64,000 nt of DNA from Pseudomonas paraversuta (GCF_904063065.1 NZ_CAJFCL010000002.1:372001-436000), one strand, 5' to 3'. Counted from the first letter of the stretch, positions 16,421 to 24,461 are shown. A program made the numbers and translations. The notes: generated by a model not told the origin, from the sequence alone.

Positions 16421-17020
16421 ATGCAAATTGGCGATCATCTAGTTTCGACTCGGCTTGGATACACTCATCACGGCCTGTATCTGGGCGATGATCAGGTCAT
16501 TCATTATTCAGGGTTAGCGGACGGCCTATCTTCAGGCACGGTCGAAATTACGACCTTGGAGCTCTTCAGTGGTGACGGCGGCGTATCAACAAAGTCGCAC
16601 CTTCTAGCCGTCCATAACATTGAACAACGCATTGCGCGCGCGATGAGTCGGCTCGGTGAAGACCAGTACAACCTGGTGACGAATAACTGCGAGCACTTCG
16701 TGAGTTGGTGTATCGACGGCAGCTCCTCCAGTCGTCAGGTAAGTCGAACCATGACAGCACTCGCATCTCCATTGACATCCGTATCCCCTATAACCGGCTC
16801 CACCCTTGCTGCATTAGTGGCAGCTACTCAAGCAGCCCAGTCATCCGAGAAACCGGTACAAGCGGCAGCAGTGTCGTTGACTAAAAATGTCGCATCAAGC
16901 GCCGCGACAGTAGCAATTGCTGCGGTAGTCGCTCCTGCCGCAATTCCAGTTGCAATAGTTGCGGGTGTAGGTGCAGCTGCGGTTTATGGAATCAAAAAGC
17001 TGTTCAGCATCTTTGACTGA
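16421..17020 (+). CDS. LRAT-domain (NlpC/P60-like) protein with hydrophobic C-terminal tail
   Basis: 199 aa; ATG 16421 is chosen because GGAGG lies 5 nt upstream, while the frame is open back to 16304. The fold signs are 'GDHLVS', 'HHGLYLG' with His17, 'VIHYSG' with His28, and 'NNCEHFVSWC' with the nucleophile Cys90. These form the His-His-Cys set of lecithin:retinol acyltransferase-like proteins, which move acyl groups or cut amide bonds in lipids. Residues 155-195 are Ala/Val/Ile-rich and probably insert in membrane. It stands alone after umuDC. Lysogenic conversion, toxin or phage-exclusion roles are possible but inferred. Confidence 0.8.
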   Translation: MQIGDHLVSTRLGYTHHGLYLGDDQVIHYSGLADGLSSGTVEITTLELFSGDGGVSTKSHLLAVHNIEQRIARAMSRLGEDQYNLVTNNCEHFVSWCIDGSSSSRQVSRTMTALASPLTSVSPITGSTLAALVAATQAAQSSEKPVQAAAVSLTKNVASSAATVAIAAVVAPAAIPVAIVAGVGAAAVYGIKKLFSIFD

Positions 17021-17371
17021 GTGATTAGTGGTCTACCGGCTGGTCGTGTCTGAGTTCGGGGAAGCGAAAAATCTGACTTTTTAATGGAGTAGGCTATTTT
17101 CAGTCTGTCCCGACAGGCCGCTTTGGGTCGATTGCGGCTCTTCCTCACGGGCAGCTACCGACCCGTAACGGACACTACGTTTCACCAGCGCTCAGGGGAG
17201 AAATTGCTGTCTGCCGATTCCATTGATTCGGCTGCCTTCCGCGGTTTTGGTGTCCAGCGTACTGGTCCGATCATCAGCAGCGATGATCTGGCCGGTGGCC
17301 GAGCCCTGGTTCGCGCAACGCGCCATGCTTGGCACTTGGCGGGGTTCTGGATAGATCAGGAAGCAGATGAG
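17021..17371. other. Intergenic region with one repeat copy
   Basis: No supported gene. A reverse copy of the short repeat lies at 17110-17138. The frame downstream of the lipoprotein stop (17192-17374, reverse) is open for about 60 codons but has no start. Confidence 0.4.
17110..17138 (-). repeat. Short intergenic repeat, copy 2 (diverged)
   Basis: Read on the reverse strand it gives AATCGACCCAAAGCGGCC, similar to AATCGGCCAAAAGCAGCC at 18083. Confidence 0.4.
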
Positions 17372-17902
17372 CTATGCTTCCGCTGCAAGGCAACTACTGA
17401 TGGCGCTGCTGATGCTGTCTGCTTTGGCGCGGGCGCTATCGACGTATTGGTTCGCCTCACTCGTTCCCGGCAGGGGAGTTTCATTAGCAGTCCACGTTCC
17501 TCTAATTTTCAGATTCGTGAATTCGTAAACTTGACCTACAGCAGACTGGCTTTGAGTCAGGGAAAAGGCTATTGCATAAGTTAGAGGCGTACCCATCGTC
17601 ATTGGGACAATGAACGTCACCTGATCCTTACCCTGAACAGTGATTCTGGTCTTGGAGGGGTTGAACAACGGGGCGCCGTTAATCCCAGGCACATTCTGCG
17701 CAAAGCAGAACTGAAGTGCATCAGTGCCCGCCTGCTGGCCTGCCTTTGCGATCCTAATGGACTCTACGCTGTAACTGCCGTATTGATTTTTGACAATAGA
17801 AACGCCATCAGGCGCGGGCTGATAGGGTTTCACTTCCATTGCAGCACAGCCCACAAGCGATGCTGTGAGGGCGCAAACACCCAGAGCTGGGAAAATTTTC
17901 AT
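17372..17902 (-). CDS. Putative lipoprotein
   Basis: 176 aa starting MKIFPALGVCALTASLVGC. A short signal peptide ends in the lipobox LVGC with Ala-Ala following, so outer-membrane sorting is expected. The mature part holds 'YGSYSVESIRIAKAGQQAGTD' and beta-strand-like segments, with an Ala/Ser/Asp-rich helix at the end ('ARAKADSISSA'). No known domain recognised. An upstream frame extends to 17944, but the signal peptide fixes the start. It is separated from neighbours by repeats, so probably monocistronic. Confidence 0.75.
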   Translation of the reverse strand: MKIFPALGVCALTASLVGCAAMEVKPYQPAPDGVSIVKNQYGSYSVESIRIAKAGQQAGTDALQFCFAQNVPGINGAPLFNPSKTRITVQGKDQVTFIVPMTMGTPLTYAIAFSLTQSQSAVGQVYEFTNLKIRGTWTANETPLPGTSEANQYVDSARAKADSISSAISSCLAAEA

Positions 17903-18082
17903 GAAGTTCCATTTCCAAAAGTTCCAAGAACCCGAAGATATCAAATTGCCAGCTATTTGGTCTACGCCTACTCAGTAGTGTCGGCGCGATATGAGATCGA
18001 TACCGGCAAGATAGTGGTCGCGTAGCCCGCAAGCGATGCTGCGTTGGCCAGCGGTGACCGCACGATTGCTGCCGTCGTGACC

Positions 18083-18107
18083 GTCAGTAATCGGCCAAAA
18101 GCAGCCG
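18083..18107 (+). repeat. Short intergenic repeat, copy 3
   Basis: GTCAGTAATCGGCCAAAAGC, same family as the copy at 16252. Confidence 0.45.
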
Positions 18108-18140
18108 CTCAAAGGTGTCTAGGAAAGCCGGGGGACTCAA

Positions 18141-19094
18141 TTAGAATTTATGTCGAGCGGCATAAAGGCAGATCATTTCCATAGCCAGCGCGGAGGCAGC
18201 CAGAGCGGTTATCTCTGCATGGTCATAGGCGGGTGCGACCTCTACTACGTCCATACCTATGACATTAATCCCGCGTAGTCCACGCAAAATTTCAAAGGCA
18301 TGAAAAGTAGACAAACCTCCGCATACCGGAGTACCAGTACCAGGTGCAAACGCCGGATCGAGGCAGTCGATATCAAATGTCAGGTACACCGGATGGTCGC
18401 CGACCCGCTCACGGATAATGCGTGCAATATGCTCTGCAGAGTTTGTATTGGCTTGCCGTGCATCTACTACTTGAAACCCCATCAGATCATCGTTGGTCAT
18501 GCGTTGACCGATCTGAATCGATCGGCTTGGATCTACCAGTCCTTCTTTCACTGCGTGATAAAACATTGAGCCATGATCTATACGTTTTTCATCGCCATCA
18601 CACTCAGTGTCGTGATGTGCATCGAAATGGATCATGGACAATGGACCATGTTTTTCGGCGTGGGCTTGCAACAGCGGATAGCTGATGAAGTGATCTCCAC
18701 CTAGCGTCAACATGGCTGCACCGGCTCCCAGGATTTTATCGGCGTGGGCTTTGATCGCAGCGGGGGTGTCCTGAGGTGAGCCATAGTCGAAGTAGCAGTC
18801 GCCGTAATCGATACAAGCCAGCAAGTCAAAGGGGTCAAATTCCCAGGGCCAATGACGGGTCCAGGCCGACTGGACCGAGGCTTCACGTATGGCGCGTGGA
18901 CCGAACCGGCTACCAGGGCGGTTGCTGGTTGCGGTGTCGAAGGGGATTCCACTGATTACCAGGTCCACTCCTTGAAGGTCCCGGCTATAACGTCGACGCA
19001 TGAAGCTGGTGATACCACCATAGGTAGATTCAGCCTCAGTGCCATAAAGGCTCGTGCGGGTGATTGCCTGATCGGTTGGGTTGTTGTTATCCAT
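18141..19094 (-). CDS. Agmatinase-family ureohydrolase
   Basis: 317 aa, normal for the family. The two-manganese site is complete: 'GGDHF', 'HFDAHHDT' and 'FDIDCLDPAFAPG'. These enzymes remove urea from guanidino compounds (agmatine to putrescine, or guanidinobutyrate and related). The exact substrate cannot be read from the motifs. It starts 8 nt after the stop of a PotF-like binding protein gene, so the two form one operon. This suggests uptake and breakdown of a guanidino or polyamine compound. The divergent LysR gene is the likely regulator. Confidence 0.85.
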   Translation of the reverse strand: MDNNNPTDQAITRTSLYGTEAESTYGGITSFMRRRYSRDLQGVDLVISGIPFDTATSNRPGSRFGPRAIREASVQSAWTRHWPWEFDPFDLLACIDYGDCYFDYGSPQDTPAAIKAHADKILGAGAAMLTLGGDHFISYPLLQAHAEKHGPLSMIHFDAHHDTECDGDEKRIDHGSMFYHAVKEGLVDPSRSIQIGQRMTNDDLMGFQVVDARQANTNSAEHIARIIRERVGDHPVYLTFDIDCLDPAFAPGTGTPVCGGLSTFHAFEILRGLRGINVIGMDVVEVAPAYDHAEITALAASALAMEMICLYAARHKF

Positions 19095-19102
19095 GAGAAT
19101 AC

Positions 19103-20182
19103 TCAGTGTTGACTACGAAAGGTGGACCAGACTCTAGTGCGCTCACGCATCAGCGACAGAGACATGGGTTCTTCACCGAATAAGGTGTTGCGCACAGCGT
19201 CGGAGGGATAGATACCCCCGTTATCAGCAATAGGCTTGTCGATCAACTTGGTTGCTGACGTGTTGGAGTTTGCGTAATACAAATTGTTGGTAAGGTCCGC
19301 GAGAGATTCCGGTCGCGTTAAAAACTCAATAAAAGCCTTGGCCTCTTCTGGATGAGGAGCGTCGGCAGGAATGGCTAACGTATCGATCCAGTTGAGGGTG
19401 CCTTCTCGGGGAATCATGTAGTCGACTTCAAACGGTTTCTTGGCCTTTTCAGCCATCATCCTGGCGAGGACGGCATCGCCGCTGTATGTCAGTGCAAGAC
19501 ACAAATCTCCATTGGCAAGGTCACTGCTTTGCGTGCCTGTGCCGATGTAACGCAGCGAGGGGTGCAGCTGCGTCAGTAACGTCTGTGCTGCTACGAGGTC
19601 TGACCGATTTTTGCTATACGGCGATTTACCCAGATAGTTCAGTGCCATGCTGATGACCTCTTGGGGCGCATCAATCACCGAAATTCCGCAGTCTTTTAAC
19701 TTGCTTGCATATTCGGGCTTGAACAACAAATCAAGGCTGTTTATTGGCGCGTCAGGGATTCGTTTATCGATTTCCTGACGATTAATTGCCAGGCCGACGG
19801 TTCCCCATGTGTAAGGCACTGCGTAGAGGTTACCTTTGTCGACCGTGGCTAGTTGCGACAGGAGTACGGGGTCCATTTCAGCAAGCCGTTCAGTTTTCTG
19901 GATGTGGCTCGGTTGGAGCGCTTTGGCCTGTAGCAGTCGATCCAGCATGGCGATGCTGGGAACCACTACGTCATAACCGCTGCGCCCAGTAAGTAGCTTG
20001 GTCTCAAGCACGTCAGCACTATCAAAGGTGTCGTACTGGACCTTGATACCCGTCTCGGCCTCAAAGGCTTTGAGAGTTGATACGCCTACATACTCGGCCC
20101 ACCCGTAGAACTGCACCACCCGTTCAGCAGCGTTAACAGGTAAGGCCAGAGTTGCCAATATCAGCACAGAGATGGCTTTCAT
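19103..20182 (-). CDS. Polyamine-type ABC transporter periplasmic binding protein (PotF/PotD-like)
   Basis: 359 aa with a signal peptide (cut after 'LPVNAAE'). The 'VVQFYGWAEYV' start, 'TFDSADVLETKLLTGRSGYDVVVPS' region and 'IPREGTLNWIDTLAIPADAPH' block are typical of PotF/SpuD-like putrescine/spermidine binding proteins. No permease or ATPase gene is next to it, so it is either an orphan that uses another transporter or a sensor. It lies upstream of the agmatinase-like gene in one operon and diverges from a LysR gene. Confidence 0.85.
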   Translation of the reverse strand: MKAISVLILATLALPVNAAERVVQFYGWAEYVGVSTLKAFEAETGIKVQYDTFDSADVLETKLLTGRSGYDVVVPSIAMLDRLLQAKALQPSHIQKTERLAEMDPVLLSQLATVDKGNLYAVPYTWGTVGLAINRQEIDKRIPDAPINSLDLLFKPEYASKLKDCGISVIDAPQEVISMALNYLGKSPYSKNRSDLVAAQTLLTQLHPSLRYIGTGTQSSDLANGDLCLALTYSGDAVLARMMAEKAKKPFEVDYMIPREGTLNWIDTLAIPADAPHPEEAKAFIEFLTRPESLADLTNNLYYANSNTSATKLIDKPIADNGGIYPSDAVRNTLFGEEPMSLSLMRERTRVWSTFRSQH

Positions 20183-20365
20183 GATTCACCCCCCCGCAGC
20201 GAGCGACTCAGCAAGTCCTGCACATCTGCTGGCTCGCCCCCTTGTTTTAGAAGTTTCTGAACGACTGTCATAGGATGGGCTCTTAGAGTTGTTGTTTTGG
20301 CTTGACCACTCCGCGATTGTTGATATTGTTTCAAAGACAATCAATCTATATAAATTGCCACGCAA

Positions 20366-20383
20366 TTTAGTAGAAAAACTAAA
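20366..20383. promoter_or_regulatory. Inverted repeat, likely LysR-type operator
   Basis: TTTAGT-N6-ACTAAA lies 12 nt upstream of the LysR ATG, in the region between the divergent LysR and potF-like genes. GcvA-type regulators bind similar AT-rich inverted repeats. Confidence 0.5.
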
Positions 20384-20395
20384 CAGTTGATCCTT

Positions 20396-21319
20396 ATGCC
20401 CTTGCCTCCGTTACATGCCTTTCGAGTATTTGAATGTGTTGCACGCCTCGGCCATGTGGGCGCTGCTGCCGCCGAGCTACACGTAACCCCTGGTGCCGTG
20501 AGCCAGCAGATAAGGTCGCTGCAAAGCACCTTGGGCATTGAACTGTTTTGTAAACAGGGTCGTCATCTAGTTCTCACCGAAAGCGGCCTTGCGTTACAAC
20601 GCTCCGTTAGCAGAGGTATTCAAGAGATCACTGAAGGCGTGCGTCTGATATCGCAGGAGCACTTTAAAGAGCCTCCTGCCAGAGTTCTGACGATCTCTAC
20701 AGAACCCATTTTTGGAGCATCCTGGCTGATGCCGAGGCTATTCGCTTTTCGCGCGAAACACCCTCATATCAAGCTAAGAGTGATCAGCGCCGACGGTCTG
20801 GACTTAGTGGACTGGCGCAGAGCTGACATCGCTGTGCTATATGACGCACCGATCTGGGAAGGTTTCTGGTGGCGGCCCTTGCAACCCCTTCATATGTTTC
20901 CAGTCTGTTGCCCACAGTTGTTGCGGGGCCAGCATGCTTTACGCCAGCCGTCGGACTTGAGGCACTATCGATTGCTGCACGAAGATGATGGTTCTCAATG
21001 GCGACGATGGCTTCTCGAGGCAGGCTTGCCATATCCCGGAGACGCGGATGTTCATATCGAAGACCTTGGAATAGCACTACAGGCAGCTAGAGACGGGTAC
21101 GGAGTAGCGTTGAGTGATGAGATCAACTCATCCCGGGATCTGGAGGAAGGTCGATTGGTACAACCCTTCTCCATGAAAGTGCCTGCGGGGATGGATTACT
21201 ACTGTATATGCAACGAAGAGAGTCGTGGAATTCCCGAGATAGTCCTGCTGATTGACTGGCTGCTTGAGCAAGCCAAGCCAACCCAGTTGAGTCTGCGTGA
21301 TCGTGCTCGGAATAACTGA
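20396..21319 (+). CDS. LysR-family transcriptional regulator (GcvA-like)
   Basis: 307 aa from ATG 20396 (a TTG at 20387 is an alternative). The N-terminal helix-turn-helix reads 'PLPPLHAFRVFECVARLGHV' and 'HVTPGAVSQQIRSLQ', the GcvA-subgroup style. The C-terminal effector domain follows, with 'DIAVLYD' and 'GYGVALSDE'. It diverges from the binding-protein/agmatinase operon, with an intergenic region of about 210 nt, so it most likely controls that operon and itself. The effector is probably the imported guanidino compound or polyamine (inference). Confidence 0.88.
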   Translation: MPLPPLHAFRVFECVARLGHVGAAAAELHVTPGAVSQQIRSLQSTLGIELFCKQGRHLVLTESGLALQRSVSRGIQEITEGVRLISQEHFKEPPARVLTISTEPIFGASWLMPRLFAFRAKHPHIKLRVISADGLDLVDWRRADIAVLYDAPIWEGFWWRPLQPLHMFPVCCPQLLRGQHALRQPSDLRHYRLLHEDDGSQWRRWLLEAGLPYPGDADVHIEDLGIALQAARDGYGVALSDEINSSRDLEEGRLVQPFSMKVPAGMDYYCICNEESRGIPEIVLLIDWLLEQAKPTQLSLRDRARNN

Positions 21320-21391
21320 TTCGCCATTGCAGGCTACTCGGCATCACCATACTTATCGCCACTGACCCGCAGGGTCGAAACAGTACGTCGC

Positions 21392-21418
21392 GACTGACCG
21401 CTTCTGGCCGTTTTCTGC
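21392..21418 (-). repeat. Short intergenic repeat, copy 4
   Basis: On the reverse strand it reads AAACGGCCAGAAGCGGTCAG, nearly the same as the copy at 16252. Confidence 0.45.
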
Positions 21419-21569
21419 CCCCCCCCTTACAGATCGCATCTGATCCTGAGTTTTTAAAACGCTTTCTCGAGCACTTGCTAAGATTTCTGAGGGGCGCATG
21501 AGGATAGCGTCACCCCTACCAAAACCCGGAAAGCCTGTGTATCACCCGAGCAGTTTCAGGAGAGAGCTT

Positions 21570-21896
21570 ATGAGTGGTACGGATGTATCTGAGGGGCAAG
21601 TAGTACAAGGCTACATAACCTTTGTTGGGAGTGCCGCATCCTGGACCGGACCGCAGTTCATAAGCTTTAGCTATAGCGTCAATGGGCAGCGATTTCACAA
21701 GTCTCTCGGCGAAACTGTTGACGCCTGGTCAACTGCCACCATTCGTAAGGACTCATACGGCCTGAAGGTAGGAGATCCAGTGTCTGTATGGTGCTCTCTC
21801 TCCGATCCGGAAGTGTGCTGTATCGGCGAAAAGCCAGTCGAGAAACCAGCAATTGTGCGTTTAATAGAGGCTCTGGGTTCGATAGGGGGTATCTGA
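21570..21896 (+). CDS. Hypothetical protein
   Basis: 108 aa; ATG 21570 is chosen because AGGAGAGAG lies upstream, while the frame opens at 21498. The sequence has alternating strands ('GYITFVG', 'FISFSYSVNGQRFHKSLG') and 'PVSVWCSLSDPEVCCIGEKP'. This looks like a small beta-barrel or DUF3592-like extracytoplasmic module, but without a signal peptide. No family is recognised. It sits between the LysR gene and small paralogue B, in the accessory zone. Confidence 0.6.
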   Translation: MSGTDVSEGQVVQGYITFVGSAASWTGPQFISFSYSVNGQRFHKSLGETVDAWSTATIRKDSYGLKVGDPVSVWCSLSDPEVCCIGEKPVEKPAIVRLIEALGSIGGI

Positions 21897-22048
21897 AATT
21901 GATCCACGTCTTGCAGAGTTTTAGTTCTGCGTTTTCCATGCCGGGACATTCGCAGCTTTGCGGACGATTCTAAGCCCTGTTCTTGCCGCGGAGTGATTGT
22001 TTCTGGTCAACAGCTGGACTGATGTGACTACTGAGAGGGTAGGTATTG

Positions 22049-22258
22049 ATGAAGAGGACAATCCAGGGAATGACCGCGGCTGGCGAGCCGTTGATCTTAG
22101 AGGCCTTAGAAGCCCTGCGTCTTTATAGTGAGGCTAAAACTTCAGGATGCCCACAAGAAGAAATTGATCGCCTGCAAATATTGGCTGAGTCGCTAGTCCA
22201 TGCAGTAACCGATTATCAGCTTTTAGCAGTTGGTGCAGACTCCATCAAGCATCACTAG
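22049..22258 (+). CDS. Small helical protein, paralogue B
   Basis: 69 aa from ATG 22049 (a TTG directly before it is in frame). It is the same length as the protein at 13391 and 36 of 69 residues are identical without gaps. Conserved parts are 'AGEPL', 'ALEALR', 'EI.RL' and 'AVTDY'. GAGAGGGTAGG lies upstream as ribosome binding site. Unknown function; the two copies bracket the umuDC, LRAT and agmatinase block. Confidence 0.75.
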   Translation: MKRTIQGMTAAGEPLILEALEALRLYSEAKTSGCPQEEIDRLQILAESLVHAVTDYQLLAVGADSIKHH

Positions 22259-22315
22259 AACTTTTTTCTAGTAATTTACTCTAGGTAAATGCACCTCCGC
22301 ATCAGTTACGCTTGT

Positions 22316-22525
22316 TCATTCAGGTGGCATGAGCGTTTTTAGTGAAGCGTTGATGAACTCTTCATTCTGGGTAATTACATTTAGCGCGCCACGAACATTG
22401 CCTCCTACCTCAGATGAGCCTTGCAGCTCAATCCATAGCGTTAGCTCCATTAAGGCAGCTTCAAGGGCAAGCTGATTTTCATTGAGTTTGTAAAGGAGGG
22501 CGGGAATTAGGTCTGGGTTAGTCAT
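22316..22525 (-). CDS. Small hypothetical protein
   Basis: 69 aa starting MTNPDLIPALLYKLNENQ, acidic and strongly helical ('QLALEAALMELTLWIEL'), with AGAGGAT 6 nt before the ATG. The good ribosome site and amphipathic helices support a real gene. It converges with paralogue B. No known domain; it could be a small regulator or an antitoxin-like partner, but no toxin is adjacent. Confidence 0.6.
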   Translation of the reverse strand: MTNPDLIPALLYKLNENQLALEAALMELTLWIELQGSSEVGGNVRGALNVITQNEEFINASLKTLMPPE

Positions 22526-22992
22526 ATGTGATCCTCTGTGAGGAAAACTTTAGCCGATGATGTGGGGGCGTGAGTGTTTTACGATTGGTAGGATGCCGGG
22601 GGGAGGGGTTCAAAATCAGTTCCGCACCTCAAAACGAAGCCCTTTATATGCTTGACGTTCAGGAGCAAAAATATGGAGCGCTTGCGGAATCGAATTCGTC
22701 GTAAGCTTCAGATTTGTAAGGGAAAAATAGCGGATTGCAAATCCGTTGTAGTGGACATGAGCTATTTTGGTTTTGTGTTGGTGCGGCAGGACGCCGGCGG
22801 AGGATATGCAATTTAGGCATGAGATTTAAAACACCCGCCGGGACCAATTCGGGAACCATCGGGTGCATTGTCATGCGCAACTACTGATTACTTGTGCTTA
22901 CTTCGCCTAGCAAACATTGATCCCGAGTAATCACCAAAATGCACTTCATCCTGCATCGTGATGTTAGCTGTGGAGATCAATTACTTTACCTA
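22526..22992. other. Intergenic region near the element edge
   Basis: It contains a tRNA-Cys anticodon-arm-like sequence (22730-22746) and a 47-codon frame (22673-22816) with AGGAG upstream that overlaps it and is probably not coding. Nothing else supported. Confidence 0.4.
22730..22746 (+). other. tRNA-Cys anticodon-arm-like sequence (possible att remnant)
   Basis: GCGGATTGCAAATCCGT can form a 5-bp stem with a 7-nt loop that presents the anticodon GCA (Cys). The rest of a tRNA cannot be found around it. It lies about 250 nt from an integrase stub, so it may be a leftover attachment core from integration in a tRNA-Cys gene. Confidence 0.4.
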
Positions 22993-23250
22993 TCAATGGG
23001 TTGCGGGCCGCGCATTTGGCGCTTGGGCCATTCCTGGGGCATTTTGGAGCTTATCCATCTCTCCCCAGTCGCCGCTTGAGTTCAACCAGCGGGCATAAGT
23101 CGAGAGCAGCATCTGGACGCTGTGTCCAAGCTGTTGGGCAATAAAGGCGGGATTCATGCCAGACATTACGCATATTGTCGCATAAGTATGACGGTAGTTG
23201 TACGGCGGGCGATAACGGGTCTTCAGCTTCTCTGGCGCCGGCCTCCCATT
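22993..23250 (-). pseudogene. C-terminal remnant of a tyrosine recombinase (phage integrase)
   Basis: On the reverse strand the frame ending at 22993 encodes 'RYRPPYNYRHTYATICVMSG', then 'AQQLGHSVQMLLSTYARWL'. These are the Arg-II, 'LGH' and Tyr-nucleophile boxes of a phage integrase. The N-terminal and core-binding parts are missing: upstream of about 23250 the frame runs into unrelated sequence and a stop. It indicates a decayed end of the prophage or island. Confidence 0.85.
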
Positions 23251-23375
23251 GTTTGTGCCGGTCCCGGGGGCTGGCGGACGTACTGGCCCGCCCTGGCGGC
23301 TGGTTTTCCTGCGTCAAATCGCGCTCCGGCGCCCAGATCCAGAACCGGCCAGAACGCCTGCGGGATTTGCTCCCG

Positions 23376-23567
23376 GAGGGTGACGGTTTTTTGGTGATCA
23401 CAGGCGGTGATCACGGAATCAACATAAACGATTGGCGTCCCGGGGAGGTAGCGGTTGAAAGTGGCGGCATTGACCCACTCATCGATCCAGGGAAGGAGAT
23501 GGACATGATCGACAGCTTTCGCCGCCAGTCCCTGTTCGTCGAGGGTGGCTTGAATCACGTCGTCTGA
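23376..23567 (+). pseudogene. Possible SRAP-like (YedK) C-terminal fragment
   Basis: The forward frame reads 'EGDGFLVITGGDHGININDW' and then RP. It aligns with 'EGDGFVIITAASDQGMVDIH' and DRRP of the intact SRAP at 13638, with one or two gaps. The His of the HDRRP motif is replaced. No start is seen and the 5' part is lost. It may be a degraded second copy, but similarity is short and could be chance. Confidence 0.35.
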
Positions 23568-23589
23568 CTCCCACGCCAAGGACTCTGCT

Positions 23590-24405
23590 ATGCCTCAATC
23601 CCTGCCAACGCTGTGCGGCTCTATCATGGGGTCGCCGTTTTCACTCTCGGCAAAGATCCACAACGCGGCCTATGCGGCCCTGGGGCTGGACTACACCTTT
23701 GTCTGTTTTGGCGTCGAAGACCCGGTTGCTGCCGTGGCGGCCATTCGCGCTCTGGGGGTGCGCGGCATGAATGTCTCCATGCCCTACAAAACTGCGGTGA
23801 TGCCTCATCTGGATGCCATCGACGAGTCGGCCCGGGTGATTGGCGCGGTCAACACCATAAACAATGTCGACGGGGTGCTCACCGGCTACAACACCGACTA
23901 CCTGGGGGCGATTCGCGCGTTGCAGGAGGTTACCGGTCTGCGGGACAAACGTATCGCCGTGATCGGTGCCGGCGGCGCCGCCCGTGCGGTGGTCTTTGGC
24001 TGCTTGCAAGCGGCGGCCCGGGTCACGCTGTTCAACCGCACTGCCGAACGCGGTACTGCCCTGGCCGAGGATCTGGGGGCCCGCTGGGGGGGCAGCGTCG
24101 AGGCATTCACGGCCAGCAACTTCGATATCGTGATCAATGCCACCTCGGTGGGCTTCAAGCAGCCGGACAGCAACCCGCTGGACGGGCGCCTGGCCAGCCA
24201 TCTGATTGTCATGGATGTGGCGTTCATGCCGGTGCACACCGCTCTGCTGCAGCAAGCCAAAGCCCTGGGCTGCACGACCGTGGCCGGCACCCGGATGCTG
24301 GTCCATCAAGCCTGTGGGCAAATCGAGCTGTACACCGCAAAAGAAGCGCCCCTCGACATCATGGAGCAGGCCATGCTTCAGGAAATACAGCGGTTGAACT
24401 TGTAA
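23590..24405 (+). CDS. Shikimate dehydrogenase-like protein (AroE family)
   Basis: 271 aa, typical length. Shikimate-binding residues are present: Ser pair in 'GSPFSLSAKIHN', Lys in 'SMPYKTAV', Asn in 'GAVNTI' and Asp in 'YNTDY'. The NAD(P)-binding loop is 'GAGGAARAV', followed by 'NRTAER'. It catalyses 3-dehydroshikimate/shikimate interconversion, or the related quinate reaction. It lies 56 nt before an MHS transporter gene of the shikimate/quinate type, so it more likely serves uptake and catabolism than the core aromatic pathway. The biosynthetic aroE would be elsewhere (inference). Confidence 0.88.
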   Translation: MPQSLPTLCGSIMGSPFSLSAKIHNAAYAALGLDYTFVCFGVEDPVAAVAAIRALGVRGMNVSMPYKTAVMPHLDAIDESARVIGAVNTINNVDGVLTGYNTDYLGAIRALQEVTGLRDKRIAVIGAGGAARAVVFGCLQAAARVTLFNRTAERGTALAEDLGARWGGSVEAFTASNFDIVINATSVGFKQPDSNPLDGRLASHLIVMDVAFMPVHTALLQQAKALGCTTVAGTRMLVHQACGQIELYTAKEAPLDIMEQAMLQEIQRLNL

Positions 24406-24461
24406 CCAGCCCCACCACCGGTCAATAACAAGATGCCGTAAAGGCACCTGGAGGTCCCCCT

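Noticed and set aside
17192..17374. Open frame continuing past the lipoprotein stop (possible read-through)
   Set aside because: No start, and nothing suggests stop suppression; probably chance.
17123..17584. Forward 153-codon frame
   Set aside because: Mostly antisense to a clear lipoprotein gene; composition not protein-like.
22673..22816. 47-codon forward frame with AGGAG upstream
   Set aside because: Overlaps the tRNA-Cys-like arm, and no conserved features can be seen; too weak to call.
23223..23579. Reverse 118-codon frame upstream of the integrase stub
   Set aside because: In a different frame from the integrase and not recognisable; lies in a rearranged stretch.
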